A DNA stretch of 64,000 nucleotides from Ekhidna lutea (GTDB taxonomy: Bacteria; Bacteroidota; Bacteroidia; Cytophagales; Cyclobacteriaceae), in NCBI RefSeq assembly GCF_900188325.1, contig NZ_FZPD01000005.1, positions 124,001 through 188,000 on the forward strand, in the 5' to 3' direction. The notes below the pieces were generated by a model that was not told where the DNA came from, did not search any database, and worked only from the letters and a program-made list of their open reading frames with translations. Positions 33,762-42,723 of the stretch are shown here, one piece after another. The first letter of the stretch is position 1, and each line of letters begins with the position of its first letter. The translations under genes and the position numbers were made by a program.

Positions 33762-33824
33762 GTCATTTAGACGCTAGGAGAAATCTTTACCTAAGTTTAA
33801 AGATTCCTCGTTCCTCGGAATGAC
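33762..33824. repeat. Family B repeat, copy 1
   Basis: Begins GTCATTTAGACG, has AGGAGAAATCTTT, then AAAGATTCCTCGTTCC and ends GGAATGAC. The ends and the AAATCTTT/AAAGATT parts are complementary, so it can fold on itself. Close copy at 63425. Confidence 0.72.
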
Positions 33825-33937
33825 ATTCTAATTTTATATTGGATATAATCTCAATAACTCTCTTCATCAAGAAGCCTCAATAATTAACCATATTCCCATG
33901 GTTGTTGATTTGGCTCAATTTCTTTTTTACTCACCAT

Positions 33938-34048
33938 ATTCCCTTGGGAGAATGACCGAAGGGAATTCGAGTCATGGGAATCTTATATTGGAAGATGTTG
34001 GGCTTTAAGATCCCCAAGTCTCGTTCCTTCGTCTCTTCGCAAGGGGAT
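33938..34048. repeat. Family A REPIN-like inverted pair, copy 2
   Basis: Left half 33938-33982 and right half 34009-34048, same design and nearly the same length (111 bases) as the copy at 31225. Both share GACCGAAGGGAA and GATCCCCAAGTCTC blocks. Confidence 0.75.
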
Positions 34049-34062
34049 TGGGGGCTTAATGA

Positions 34063-34101
34063 GAAAAAAGTCGTCTCACCACACGAATGATGAGACGACT
34101 T
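34063..34101 (-). terminator. Intrinsic terminator of the 268-residue lipoprotein gene
   Basis: Perfect 11-base stem AAGTCGTCTCA (34069-34079) with TGAGACGACTT (34091-34101), followed on the minus strand by a T run. Confidence 0.9.
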
Positions 34102-34145
34102 CTGCTATGAAGATCCCGGTACAAGGCCGGGATGAATATCATTTC

Positions 34146-34952
34146 TTACTCTTCCAGAGTAACCGTTCGCTCTACTGAATTGAATGGCCCGGGAACGAGG
34201 TTTCCTTCAGAGTCAATCAATTCAAGTTTGATTTCGTTTCTACCCATTGGCAGTCCTTCCATATAATATGGTGCCCACTCATCAATCATAAATTCATTAC
34301 CATTGATGGTGGCTCGCACTTTGTTTCCATCGGCTGAAAGCTCCGTATTCAATAAGTAGAAATCCAACATTACTTTCTTAGCATCTGCTCCGGTATAAGT
34401 TCCTTTTGGTCTGCTGTAGAATAGATGTGGAGCTGATAAGTCAGCAGAGTCAGGTTCTACATCACCAACCACTAAGTTTTCAATGTGATAAGCATCCGGA
34501 CTTTTCACACTCTCATGATACGAACGTGAAAGGAAGGCAAGCACTACATAATTCCCAGCTTCTAACTCGTCATTGATACCTGGCATGTAATGTGCGGCAT
34601 ACGGTCCATTATTCACGATATAGTGAATGTGTTGGCCTTTGCCAGAGTTAGCAATACCACGTGTTTCATAGTCATCCGTAGGTTTGCCAAGTTCATAGTT
34701 TTGCACATCGAATGTGTAGTTCACCACGAAAGAGCTATCTGTAGGTGTGATTGCAGCGTCACCTCTTTTAATGAGATTGGCAGCTGGAAACTCAGGTGAA
34801 GGAGGGGCTTTGGTGAGTGTGATGTTAGCTTTCACCTCCATTGTACCGCTGGTCTCGTCACTGCTCTCCTCTGATTTTTTGGTGTTAGTGCATGAAAACC
34901 CGATGAGGGCAATCATTAAAAATGCTATTAATCCAAGCTTGTTCATTTTCAT
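34146..34952 (-). CDS. Lipoprotein of unknown function
   Basis: A 268-residue lipoprotein (268 from the ATG at 34952, 266 from the ATG at 34946). Type II signal with lipobox IGFSC, then an acidic Ser/Glu linker. The mature part has two regions: one around GKGQHIHYIVNNGPYAAHY, rich in His and Tyr, and a C-terminal beta region with two NEFMIDEW- and NEIKLELID-type strands. Similar Bacteroidota proteins are, as I recall, labelled phosphopeptide-binding in databases, but nothing here proves that. A single-gene unit with its own terminator. Confidence 0.7.
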   Translation of the reverse strand: MKMNKLGLIAFLMIALIGFSCTNTKKSEESSDETSGTMEVKANITLTKAPPSPEFPAANLIKRGDAAITPTDSSFVVNYTFDVQNYELGKPTDDYETRGIANSGKGQHIHYIVNNGPYAAHYMPGINDELEAGNYVVLAFLSRSYHESVKSPDAYHIENLVVGDVEPDSADLSAPHLFYSRPKGTYTGADAKKVMLDFYLLNTELSADGNKVRATINGNEFMIDEWAPYYMEGLPMGRNEIKLELIDSEGNLVPGPFNSVERTVTLEE

Positions 34953-34974
34953 ATTCAGGTTGTTTCAGTTTGTT

Positions 34975-35003
34975 TAAAGTTACTGTCTGTGGTTTACAAC
35001 AAA
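34975..35003 (-). promoter_or_regulatory. Putative promoter of the 34146-34952 lipoprotein gene
   Basis: Minus-strand TTTG, 17 bases, then TAACTTTA, one mismatch to TAnnTTTG. It overlaps the T run of the terminator of the gene at 35048. Confidence 0.35.
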
Positions 35004-35027
35004 AAAAACCGGAGGTTTGATCCGGTT
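35001..35027 (-). terminator. Intrinsic terminator of the 163-residue membrane protein gene
   Basis: AACCGG and CCGGTT stem around a nine-base loop, followed on the minus strand by eight T residues. Confidence 0.75.
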
Positions 35028-35047
35028 ATTTGAGATTTAAGAAAAAC

Positions 35048-35539
35048 TTATGGCGTACGAATTTCAAGCTTTAGTTTACTTGTAATTGGAGATATTTTTG
35101 ACTCAAGTTGTTTTAGACTTCTATTTTCTCCCAAATAGATCTTTCTTTTCTCTGTTTTTAAGTAAGCTTTAAATAGCACTCCTTTTACATTAGTTGAAAT
35201 TGATTGATGGTTTAGCTGTTGATTATATTTTGTTGCAGTTATGAAAACACAATCAAGTTCCTTGTATTGGAAGATTTCTTTTTCTGTTTTCAAGCCAAGA
35301 ATAAAAAGGTAATCTTCTATTTCTTGATTTGAGGGATCAATACTCAAACGATAATGAGTCGACACAAAAAGATAGCCCAAGAAAGCTGATATCAATCCAA
35401 TATACCAAGCCATCAGAAAAAGGAATAGACTTAAAAAAAGCATCACCCAACCAAGGCTAAAAAAGATTCCTTCAAAGTACATCTTTACAGGTATGCTTAT
35501 TGTGTTCTTATTGCTCACACCCCAAATATAGAATGACAA
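35048..35539 (-). CDS. Two-helix membrane protein of unknown function
   Basis: A 163-residue protein with two adjacent membrane helices (about residues 25-47 and 48-65) followed by a basic cytoplasmic domain with beta strands (KGVLFKAYLKTEKRKIYLGENRS). The pattern resembles PH-like or YcxB-type small membrane proteins: two helices, then a strand-rich domain, but no family can be named. It is AT-rich compared with the aconitase gene beside it. Own terminator downstream; 66 bases separate it from the acnA stop. Confidence 0.62.
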   Translation of the reverse strand: MSFYIWGVSNKNTISIPVKMYFEGIFFSLGWVMLFLSLFLFLMAWYIGLISAFLGYLFVSTHYRLSIDPSNQEIEDYLFILGLKTEKEIFQYKELDCVFITATKYNQQLNHQSISTNVKGVLFKAYLKTEKRKIYLGENRSLKQLESKISPITSKLKLEIRTP

Positions 35540-35605
35540 AAAAAATCCACCTAAAAAACGAACAAACCATTGCGCGTTTTTTCAAGCTGATTTTATCTGA
35601 AAGGA

Positions 35606-38341
35606 CTAATTATCCTTCAGGAAGTTTCTCAACACATAATTCAAAATTCCTCCGTGTTTGTAGTACTCTACATCTACACCGGAATCCAGCCTTACTAATG
35701 CTTTGAATTCTACTTTGGAGCCTTCTTTCTTCGTTGCAGTCACATCCACCAGTTTTCCGGGTGTCAGATTATCTGAGATGCCTGAGATATCGTAGGTTTC
35801 TTCACCTGTCAGGCCTAAAGTATCCTGAGTTTCGCCTTCCTGGAACTGGAGTGGAAGTACTCCCATTCCTACCAAATTTGAACGATGAATACGTTCGTAG
35901 CTTTCTGTGATTACTGCTTTCACGCCTAGAAGCGTTGTTCCTTTGGCTGCCCAATCTCTGGATGAACCTGAACCGTATTCTTTTCCTCCAATCACAACCA
36001 AAGGAGTTCCTTCCTCCTGGTACTTCATGGAAGCATCGAAAACCGTCATTTCTTCCCCGTTTGGCTGATAGGTTGTCCAGCCTCCTTCTCTGGAAGCCAG
36101 CTTGTTCTTGATTCGTACGTTTGCAAACGTCCCACGCATCATTACTTCGTGGTTTCCTCTTCTGGAACCGTACGAATTGAAGTCTTTCTTGTCAACATTG
36201 TGGTCTACCAGGTATTGACCTGCCGGGTGCTCAGGTAAGAATTTACCAGCTGGTGAGATGTGGTCAGTGGTAACCATGTCACCAACCTGAAGCAATACTT
36301 TCGCACCTTTGATGTCGTCAGGGTTTGGTACATCTTCCGAGATATTCTTAAAAAATGGCGCTTCCTGAATGTAGGTTGACTTGCTGTCCCACTCGTACGT
36401 TTGTCCTTTAGGGGCTTCCAGATTTTTCCACGTATCATCACCGGCAAAAATCGTTTCGTAATTTTTCTTATAGTCTTCTGGGCTAAGTACAGAAGTCATC
36501 ACCTCATCTATTTCCTGTGAGGTTGGCCACAGATCTCTCAGATAAACCTCATTACCATCTTTGTCCCTTCCAAGGGGCTCATTATTCATATCAAAGTCGG
36601 TATGACCGGCCAGGGCATAAGCAACCACGAGCATCGGTGACGCGAGAAAGTTCATCTTAATATTCGGGTGAATACGCGCTTCGAAGTTTCTGTTGCCGGA
36701 AAGCACAGAACTTACAATCAAATCATTTTCTATTACCGCCTTTTGAACGGTTGGAATCATATCTCCAGAATTACCAATGCATGTTGTGCAACCGTACCCA
36801 ACCGTATAAAACTTAAGGTCTTCCAGGTAAGGAAGCAGTTTAGATTTCTCCAGGTATTCGGTAACTACACGCGATCCGGGTGCCAGAGAGGTCTTTACCC
36901 ATGGTTTTACTTTAAGCCCCAACTCAGATGCCTTCTTAGCAACCAATCCTGCGCCTATCATAACGCTCGGGTTAGATGTGTTTGTACAAGAGGTTATTGC
37001 AGCCACTACTACAGAAGCATCTGATATACAGTGCGTTTGACCATCAATTTCAACATCTACACTTCTTATTCCATTTTTATTGCTGACCGTAGGGGCAGGC
37101 TGACCACCTTCGTTGGCCCAGTCAGACACCCTTTCATTTATTGCGATGTATTCTCTTCCCTGTTGCTTAAGGAGTTCAACCATTTTGCTCTTGGCTTCTC
37201 TCAAAAGGATTTTGTCCTGTGGTCGTTTAGGACCCGAGATGGTTGGCTCTACAGTTCCTAAATCCAATTCTACTACGTCTGTATATTCAATCTCTGCATG
37301 GTCGTCTCTCCACAGCATGTTCTCCTGTGCATACGCCTTTACCATATCAATATGTTCATCGGTACGGCTGGTATTTCGCATGTAATCAAGCGTTCGCTGA
37401 TCGATTGGCCAGTGGGTATCGGTACATCCAAATTCTGGTGACATATTGGAGATTGTAGCTCGGTCAGTAACGGCCAGATTTTCAAGCCCGGGACCAAATA
37501 CTTCAACGATTTTTCCAACTACTCCATAGTCTCGGAGCAACTTCGTAATGGTCAAAACAAGGTCAGTGGAAGTTGTTCCTTCTTTCATCTTACCGGTGAT
37601 CTTCAGACCAATTACCTGTGGTAAGATCATATAAATCGGCTGACCAAGCATGGCTGCTTCTGCTTCAATTCCTCCAACACCCCATCCTAGTACGCCAATA
37701 CCATTGACCATCGGTGTGTGGGAATCTGTTCCTACCAGCGTATCTGGAAATAAATAGCCATCTCTCTCGATAACCCCTTTTGCCAGGTATTCCAGATTTA
37801 CCTGATGACAAATACCCATGCCCGGAGGAACAACTGAGAAGTTTGTGAATGCTTGTTGCCCCCATTTGAGAAGCTTATATCGCTCATCGTTACGTTCGTA
37901 TTCCAGGTCTACATTTTTCTGATAAGAATCTGCTGTACCAAAGTGATCTACCACTACTGAATGATCAATGACCATATCTGCCGGTACAACAGGGTTTGTT
38001 TTGCCTGTGTCTTTTCCTTTTCTTGCTACCTCAGCTCTAATTGACGCAATATCTACTACAGCAGGAACACCTGTAAAATCTTGCATCAATACCCTCGCAG
38101 GACTATAAGGAATGTCTTTTTTACCCGCTGTTTCCTTCCAGTTTAATACAGTTTTAATGTGATCTTCGGTTACAGCGAATGCATCATAGTTCCGGATGAC
38201 GTTTTCCAGAAGGATACGAATGGAATACGGTAGCTTTTTAACTACTGCTTCTTTTTCGGCAAGATCCTTCAGACTGAAGTATTTGTGATTGCCAAGTTGT
38301 GTGGATAGTTGTTTTTCTATTCCTAAAAAATCCTGAGGCAT
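35606..38341 (-). CDS. acnA: Aconitate hydratase A
   Basis: Isomerises citrate and isocitrate in the TCA cycle using a [4Fe-4S] cluster. The 911 residues from the ATG at 38341 (MPQDFLGIEKQL) fit AcnA/IRP1. Forty more in-frame codons upstream, to 38461, are not family-like and run through a family A repeat remnant, so I reject them. Cluster cysteines are in TSCTNTSNPSVM (near residue 451) and YGCTTCIGNSGD (two Cys near 516-519). The domain 4 motif GGKEYGSGSSRDWAAKG is intact. It lies 430 bases downstream of acnB on the same strand; the gap is full of repeats, so co-transcription is uncertain. In many bacteria AcnA is the stress-stable form. Confidence 0.96.
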   Translation of the reverse strand: MPQDFLGIEKQLSTQLGNHKYFSLKDLAEKEAVVKKLPYSIRILLENVIRNYDAFAVTEDHIKTVLNWKETAGKKDIPYSPARVLMQDFTGVPAVVDIASIRAEVARKGKDTGKTNPVVPADMVIDHSVVVDHFGTADSYQKNVDLEYERNDERYKLLKWGQQAFTNFSVVPPGMGICHQVNLEYLAKGVIERDGYLFPDTLVGTDSHTPMVNGIGVLGWGVGGIEAEAAMLGQPIYMILPQVIGLKITGKMKEGTTSTDLVLTITKLLRDYGVVGKIVEVFGPGLENLAVTDRATISNMSPEFGCTDTHWPIDQRTLDYMRNTSRTDEHIDMVKAYAQENMLWRDDHAEIEYTDVVELDLGTVEPTISGPKRPQDKILLREAKSKMVELLKQQGREYIAINERVSDWANEGGQPAPTVSNKNGIRSVDVEIDGQTHCISDASVVVAAITSCTNTSNPSVMIGAGLVAKKASELGLKVKPWVKTSLAPGSRVVTEYLEKSKLLPYLEDLKFYTVGYGCTTCIGNSGDMIPTVQKAVIENDLIVSSVLSGNRNFEARIHPNIKMNFLASPMLVVAYALAGHTDFDMNNEPLGRDKDGNEVYLRDLWPTSQEIDEVMTSVLSPEDYKKNYETIFAGDDTWKNLEAPKGQTYEWDSKSTYIQEAPFFKNISEDVPNPDDIKGAKVLLQVGDMVTTDHISPAGKFLPEHPAGQYLVDHNVDKKDFNSYGSRRGNHEVMMRGTFANVRIKNKLASREGGWTTYQPNGEEMTVFDASMKYQEEGTPLVVIGGKEYGSGSSRDWAAKGTTLLGVKAVITESYERIHRSNLVGMGVLPLQFQEGETQDTLGLTGEETYDISGISDNLTPGKLVDVTATKKEGSKVEFKALVRLDSGVDVEYYKHGGILNYVLRNFLKDN

Positions 38342-38437
38342 GTATTTAGTGTTTTTAAGGTTTACGATTCTAAAGATAAACAGGAATTGACGTTGTTTAG
38401 TTTCTGGGACAATTTCCTTGTGCTTATGGTGGTTAAG

Positions 38438-38456
38438 GATTCCCATGACTCGAATT
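38438..38456. repeat. Family A half-element remnant
   Basis: Nineteen bases (GATTCCCATGACTCGAATT) that are the exact complement of the 3' part of the left half at 33938-33982. Confidence 0.65.
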
Positions 38457-38483
38457 GACAAAACGCTGCATATTTATTTTGGT

Positions 38484-38520
38484 CGTCATTCCTGATGCAG
38501 CGTAGCGGAATTTAGGAATC
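38484..38520. repeat. Family B partial copy
   Basis: CGTCATTCCTGATGCAGCG followed by TAGCGGAATTTAGGAATCTC; resembles the start of the family B copies at 33762, 54789 and 63425. Confidence 0.5.
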
Positions 38521-38546
38521 TCATGTAATTACAGCTTCTCAATGGA

Positions 38547-38685
38547 GATTCCCAAGTCTCGTTCGTTCCTCTCTCGCAAGGGAATATGGAATAAGCCAAG
38601 TCTTAATTTCGACTCAAAAATCATCTGTTTAATAACTACCCCTATTCCCTTGGGAGGAAAAGTGATAGCTTCCGAGTCATGGGAA
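38547..38685. repeat. Family A pair with half-elements in swapped order
   Basis: Right-type half at 38547-38585 (GATTCCCAAGTCTC to GCAAGGGAAT) comes first and the left-type half at 38644-38685 (ATTCCCTTGGGAGG to CATGGGAA) second, separated by about 58 bases. This shows that half-elements can be arranged independently. Confidence 0.7.
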
Positions 38686-38770
38686 CCCCAGTCTTGTATG
38701 GAAATACGGGTGCTATAAACAGCAAAACCCGAATCAACGACCCGGGCTCTGTTTTCAAATGTCAGTTAAG

Positions 38771-41551
38771 CTATGCTGCTACAAGCTTCTTACTGGAAGG
38801 CTTAAACTTGGTCAGGTCGATTCCCTGGACTGCCGCTTCGTATTCATCCATGGTAGGAGTGCGACCAAGGATGGTTGATAGCACTACTACTGGAGTAGAT
38901 GAAAGTAGAGATTCTCCTTTCTTCTCACCTGAATCCTTTACCACTCTCCCCTGAAATAACCGTGTAGAAGTAGCCATTACTGTGTCACCCGGTTCAGCTT
39001 TCTCCTGGTTACCCATACAAAGATTACAGCCAGGTCGCTCGAGATAAAGCATATTTTCATACTTCGTACGTGCCGCTGCTTTTGGATTGTTATCATCAAA
39101 TTCGAAACCTGAGTATTTCTGCAATACTTCCCAATCGCCTTCAGCTTTCAACTCATCCACGATATTGTAAGTAGGAGGAGCTACAACAAGAGGTGCATTG
39201 AATTCCACTTTACCATGTTGCTGCTCTATGTTCTTAAGCATTTGAGCCAAAATCTTCATGTCACCCTTGTGTACCATGCACGATCCTACGAAACCAAGAT
39301 CTACTTTTTTCGTGCCTCCATAGTAAGAAAGCGGTCGAATGGTATCGTGCGTGTAACGCTTCGATACGTCATCGTTGTTGACATCCGGGTCAGCAATCAT
39401 CGGCTCTGCGATCACATCGAGATCAACGGTCACTTCCGCATAATACCTCGCATTGGCATCCGGCGTGAGAGCCGGTTTCTCGCCTGATCTGATTTCTGTA
39501 ATTCGCTTGTTCGCTTTGTCAACCAAACCTTGCAGGACTTGCAGATCATTGTCCATGCCCTTTTCAATCATGATCTGAATTCTTCCTTTGGCAATCTCCA
39601 GTGATTCGATCAGCGTCTCATCTTCAGAGATACAGATAGAAGCTTTTGCCTTCATTTCAGCCGTCCAGTCAGTAAAAGTGAAGGCCTGATCTGCAGTTAA
39701 TGTGCCTAAGTGCACTTCAATTATTCTACCCTGGAATACATTTTCACCGCCGAATTGCTTGAGCATTTGTTGTTGAGTCGCATGAACCACATCACGGAAG
39801 TCCATGTATGGCTTCATCGCTCCTTTAAAGATCACCTTTACTGATTCCGGAATCGGCATGGAAGCTTCTCCGGTAGCAAGTGCAAGAGCAACCGTACCAG
39901 AATCAGCACCAAAAGCAACGCCTTTGGACATTCTGGTGTGTGAGTCTCCACCGATGGTGATATCCCAATCATCAACGGTAAGATCATTCAACACTTTATG
40001 AATCACATCAGTCATAGCCGGGTAAACGCCTTTCGGATCACGTCCGGTGATCAGCCCAAAGTCGTTCATGAATTTCATCAGTTTCGGGATGTTTGCCTGT
40101 GCTTTACTATCCCAAACAGAAGCGGTGTGGCAGCCTGACTGATATCCGGCATCTACGATCGGAGAAATAATGGTAGCAGCCATTGACTCTAATTCCTGAG
40201 CTGTCATCAAACCTGTTGTATCCTGAGATCCTACAATGTTTACTTCCACGCGAACATCAGAGCCGGCATGCAATGTCTTGCCAGGAGTAGTACCTACCGC
40301 ATTTTTGTTGAATATTTTCTCAACGGCCGTAAGTCCCTGTCCTTCGTTTGAAATCTCTTTCGACGGAGCGAATACTGTCGGAGCTTCAATGCCTAAGGTT
40401 TTCGCTGCAAACGTCTGAAGCTTTTTGCCAAAGACTACCGCATATGATCCACCAGCTTTGATAAACTCAACTTTTTGAGGTGTCAGTGAAGAAGAGATAT
40501 CAATCAACTCCTGATCACCATTATATAATTTCTTCTTCCTGGTGTTGATGGTAAGAACTGTTCCTGTTTTCACAGAATAAGCTTCTTCCAACACAGGTTC
40601 GCCATCCTCATTTACGATTACATTGCCATCTGCATCTGTCTTCTTCACCCAGTTTTTCAGGTCAATCCCGATACCACCTGTAACACCGACTGTAGTTAGG
40701 AAAATAGGAGAGATGCCATTTGTGCCAGCTATAATTGGTGCAATGTTGACAAACGGAACATAAGGACTCGATTCAATACCGGTCCACAATGCCACATTGT
40801 TTACACCTGACATTCTGGATGAACCAACACCCATCGTGCCTTTTTCAGCGATCAACATCACACGCTTATCAGGATGCTTTTCTTTTAAGGCTGAAAGCTC
40901 TTTTTGCATTTCTTTGTTGTGCTCGAAAATGCATTGTCCGTGAAGCTCCCGATCTGATCTGGAGTGTGCATCGGCTCCCGGGGAAAGTAAATCTGTGGAA
41001 ATATCGCCAGTACCTGCAATGAACGTAACGATCTTAATCTCTTCTTCTACTTCAGGAAGCTGGGTGAAAAACTCAGCCTTGGCGTAGCTCTCTAATAGCT
41101 CCTTCGCGATTGCATTCCCGTCTTCAAATGCTTCTTTCAGACGATCATAATCTGCGTCGTATAAGAATACTTGCGTTTTCAATACATCAGCAGCTTGTTT
41201 GGCGATTGATTCATTGCTTCCCAAAGCAATATCAAGTAGTACTTCGATAGAAGGACCGCCTTTCATATGGGAGAGTAATTCAAAGGCGAAAGAAGGAGAA
41301 ATTTCTTCTACATCCGATTCACCAAGAATGATTTCCTTGAGAAATTTCGCTTTTACAACAGCCGCAGGAGTAGTGCCCGGTAGTGTATTGTAAATGAAGA
41401 ATTTCAACGAGTCTTCTCTATGCGCATGGCTCGTGTCTTTGATTTGCTCAATGATCTCACTTAGCAATTCACCACCATCAATCGGTTTCGGCTGAAGACC
41501 CTGTCTTTTTCGTTCTTCGATCTCCTTGATGTATTCGTTGTATGTATTCAT
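38771..41551 (-). CDS. acnB: Aconitate hydratase B / 2-methylisocitrate dehydratase
   Basis: The second aconitase, 926 residues, of the AcnB type that starts with a HEAT-like helical domain (about 1-160) and a swivel domain (about 165-380) before the cluster domains. Cluster-region cysteines are in GFVGSCMVHKGD (near 757) and ERPGCNLCMGNQ (two Cys near 840-845). AcnB is usually the main TCA-cycle enzyme and can also act on 2-methylisocitrate. It has a good Bacteroidota promoter at 41646-41674 and a leader of about 88 bases containing an exact 17-base tandem duplication that ends next to the ATG. Confidence 0.96.
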   Translation of the reverse strand: MNTYNEYIKEIEERKRQGLQPKPIDGGELLSEIIEQIKDTSHAHREDSLKFFIYNTLPGTTPAAVVKAKFLKEIILGESDVEEISPSFAFELLSHMKGGPSIEVLLDIALGSNESIAKQAADVLKTQVFLYDADYDRLKEAFEDGNAIAKELLESYAKAEFFTQLPEVEEEIKIVTFIAGTGDISTDLLSPGADAHSRSDRELHGQCIFEHNKEMQKELSALKEKHPDKRVMLIAEKGTMGVGSSRMSGVNNVALWTGIESSPYVPFVNIAPIIAGTNGISPIFLTTVGVTGGIGIDLKNWVKKTDADGNVIVNEDGEPVLEEAYSVKTGTVLTINTRKKKLYNGDQELIDISSSLTPQKVEFIKAGGSYAVVFGKKLQTFAAKTLGIEAPTVFAPSKEISNEGQGLTAVEKIFNKNAVGTTPGKTLHAGSDVRVEVNIVGSQDTTGLMTAQELESMAATIISPIVDAGYQSGCHTASVWDSKAQANIPKLMKFMNDFGLITGRDPKGVYPAMTDVIHKVLNDLTVDDWDITIGGDSHTRMSKGVAFGADSGTVALALATGEASMPIPESVKVIFKGAMKPYMDFRDVVHATQQQMLKQFGGENVFQGRIIEVHLGTLTADQAFTFTDWTAEMKAKASICISEDETLIESLEIAKGRIQIMIEKGMDNDLQVLQGLVDKANKRITEIRSGEKPALTPDANARYYAEVTVDLDVIAEPMIADPDVNNDDVSKRYTHDTIRPLSYYGGTKKVDLGFVGSCMVHKGDMKILAQMLKNIEQQHGKVEFNAPLVVAPPTYNIVDELKAEGDWEVLQKYSGFEFDDNNPKAAARTKYENMLYLERPGCNLCMGNQEKAEPGDTVMATSTRLFQGRVVKDSGEKKGESLLSSTPVVVLSTILGRTPTMDEYEAAVQGIDLTKFKPSSKKLVAA

Positions 41552-41552
41552 T

Positions 41553-41586
41553 CTAAATCTTTTTCAGTGCTAAATCTTTTTCAGTG
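41553..41586 (-). repeat. Exact 17-bp tandem duplication in the acnB leader
   Basis: CTAAATCTTTTTCAGTG occurs twice without a gap (41553-41569 and 41570-41586), one base before the acnB ATG. On the mRNA the unit is CACTGAAAAAGATTTAG, so the A/G-rich block that may bind the ribosome is present twice. Confidence 0.9.
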
Positions 41587-41645
41587 TTAAAGGCAGACTT
41601 CAAAGCCAATGATTATACCACCATTATCCTGCTATCAAAAGCCTG

Positions 41646-41674
41646 CAAAGATAATTGATTTCGTGTTTGATCAA
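41646..41674 (-). promoter_or_regulatory. Bacteroidota-type promoter of acnB
   Basis: On the minus strand TTG, 18 bases, TATCTTTG: a perfect TAnnTTTG -7 element with correct -33 spacing. The expected start point is about 88 bases before the acnB ATG. Confidence 0.6.
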
Positions 41675-41695
41675 GATATGTGTCAAAACAAAAAC

Positions 41696-42694
41696 TCACT
41701 TCAAGTCGGTTAGGAATGCAAGCGTATCTACATCATCCGCATAGTCCCACAATTCAGGTCGTTGAGCCTTGCCGAAAGGAATGTAGTCTTTCCCAACAAT
41801 GCACTGGATTTTGTCTTTCTGATCATCAAGAATGGTTTTTAATTTCTCAATTGAATCATATTCCTGGTGAAATAATACACTGATAGGTGACACCAATTCA
41901 TCAGTAGAGTTGATCAAAAGAAAACCAGTATCCAAATGGGGAGTTTTGTTTACCAGATAGATGGACTTGTAGTAGTCATAGTTGTTGCGATACTTATTGT
42001 GATTTGCGATATCCTGATAATTTTCAAAATGTGGAAATGCTGTCCGTATGTCAAATCCCTTTGGTGTAAAAACTTTTGATACGTTTCTACATCCCAAACC
42101 AAAATAGCTGAAAATATCATCACCCAGAGCCTTAAATTCTTCATCTGACTCCTCACCATTCAGAATAGCTACTGAGGTGCGGTTTTTCCGGATGATGTTT
42201 GGAATGTCTTTAAAGTAGTATTCAAAATATCTAGCTGTATTGTCGCTTCCGGTAGCAATTACTGCATCAATTCCTGTAAGCTTCTCCCGAATTTCGATGT
42301 TTTTCTTGAATCTAGGTTCTATTTCAGTGATCCATTCAATTACAGTCCTGGTTAGGAATTCATCATCAGAACTTGGCTTTACTGCTGCAAAATGCTCTGA
42401 AATTAAAACAGAAAGCAGATCGTGAAATCCTACGAGCGGGATATTCCCTGCCATTACAATCCCAACGATTTTCGGCGAGTCTGTATTCAGATTATAATCG
42501 CCCGCCCACTTCTCAAGTTTTGATTTTTCCAACATGAAGCTAATGCCTTGCAATGCATTCTTTACGCCCTCATAGGAGAACCAACCGTTCTTTTGTTTGG
42601 CTCTTGCAGCTAAATCCTGTAGTTCATCGTCGGTCAGCATGCCAATTTTCTTCTGAAGTTGACTGAATGCCGTTATTTTGTCCTGAATTTTCAT
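41696..42694 (-). CDS. LuxC-type acyl-CoA reductase
   Basis: NAD(P)H-dependent reductase that converts acyl-CoA (or acyl-enzyme) to aldehyde; 332 residues. The family signature is SYFGLGCRNVSKVF, with the acyl-accepting Cys at about residue 202. VAVIATGSDNTARYFEYYF-like sequence (here DAVIATGSDNTARYFEYYF) and KNRTSVAILNGEE are the cofactor-binding parts of the aldehyde-dehydrogenase-like fold. Shorter than LuxC of luminous bacteria (about 480), and no lux genes are near. It is divergent from a ferredoxin gene with closely packed promoters. Probable role in fatty aldehyde or wax-type metabolism, inferred from family only. Confidence 0.88.
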   Translation of the reverse strand: MKIQDKITAFSQLQKKIGMLTDDELQDLAARAKQKNGWFSYEGVKNALQGISFMLEKSKLEKWAGDYNLNTDSPKIVGIVMAGNIPLVGFHDLLSVLISEHFAAVKPSSDDEFLTRTVIEWITEIEPRFKKNIEIREKLTGIDAVIATGSDNTARYFEYYFKDIPNIIRKNRTSVAILNGEESDEEFKALGDDIFSYFGLGCRNVSKVFTPKGFDIRTAFPHFENYQDIANHNKYRNNYDYYKSIYLVNKTPHLDTGFLLINSTDELVSPISVLFHQEYDSIEKLKTILDDQKDKIQCIVGKDYIPFGKAQRPELWDYADDVDTLAFLTDLK

Positions 42695-42723
42695 AAAAAA
42701 TTAAAATTGTCCTCCATTGATGG

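Larger units (their letters stand above)
33745..34145. other. 401-base non-coding region holding family B and A repeats and a terminator
   Basis: From left to right: family B element (33762-33824), family A pair (33938-34048) and the terminator of the minus-strand lipoprotein gene (34063-34101). No gene is supported; short ORFs here are translations of repeats. Confidence 0.75.
38342..38770. other. 429-base repeat-filled gap between acnB and acnA
   Basis: Holds a family A remnant (38438-38456), a family B part copy (38484-38520) and a family A pair in back-to-back order (38547-38685). No gene is supported; the apparent upstream extension of acnA is repeat sequence. Confidence 0.75.

Noticed and set aside
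36668-37024. 118-codon open frame opposite acnA
   Set aside because: Antisense to conserved aconitase motifs.
38342-38461. 40-codon upstream extension of acnA
   Set aside because: Not family-like and partly encoded by a family A repeat remnant.
41696-42694. LuxC-like gene as part of a bioluminescence system
   Set aside because: No luxA, luxB, luxD or luxE relatives nearby; the short form occurs in non-luminous bacteria.
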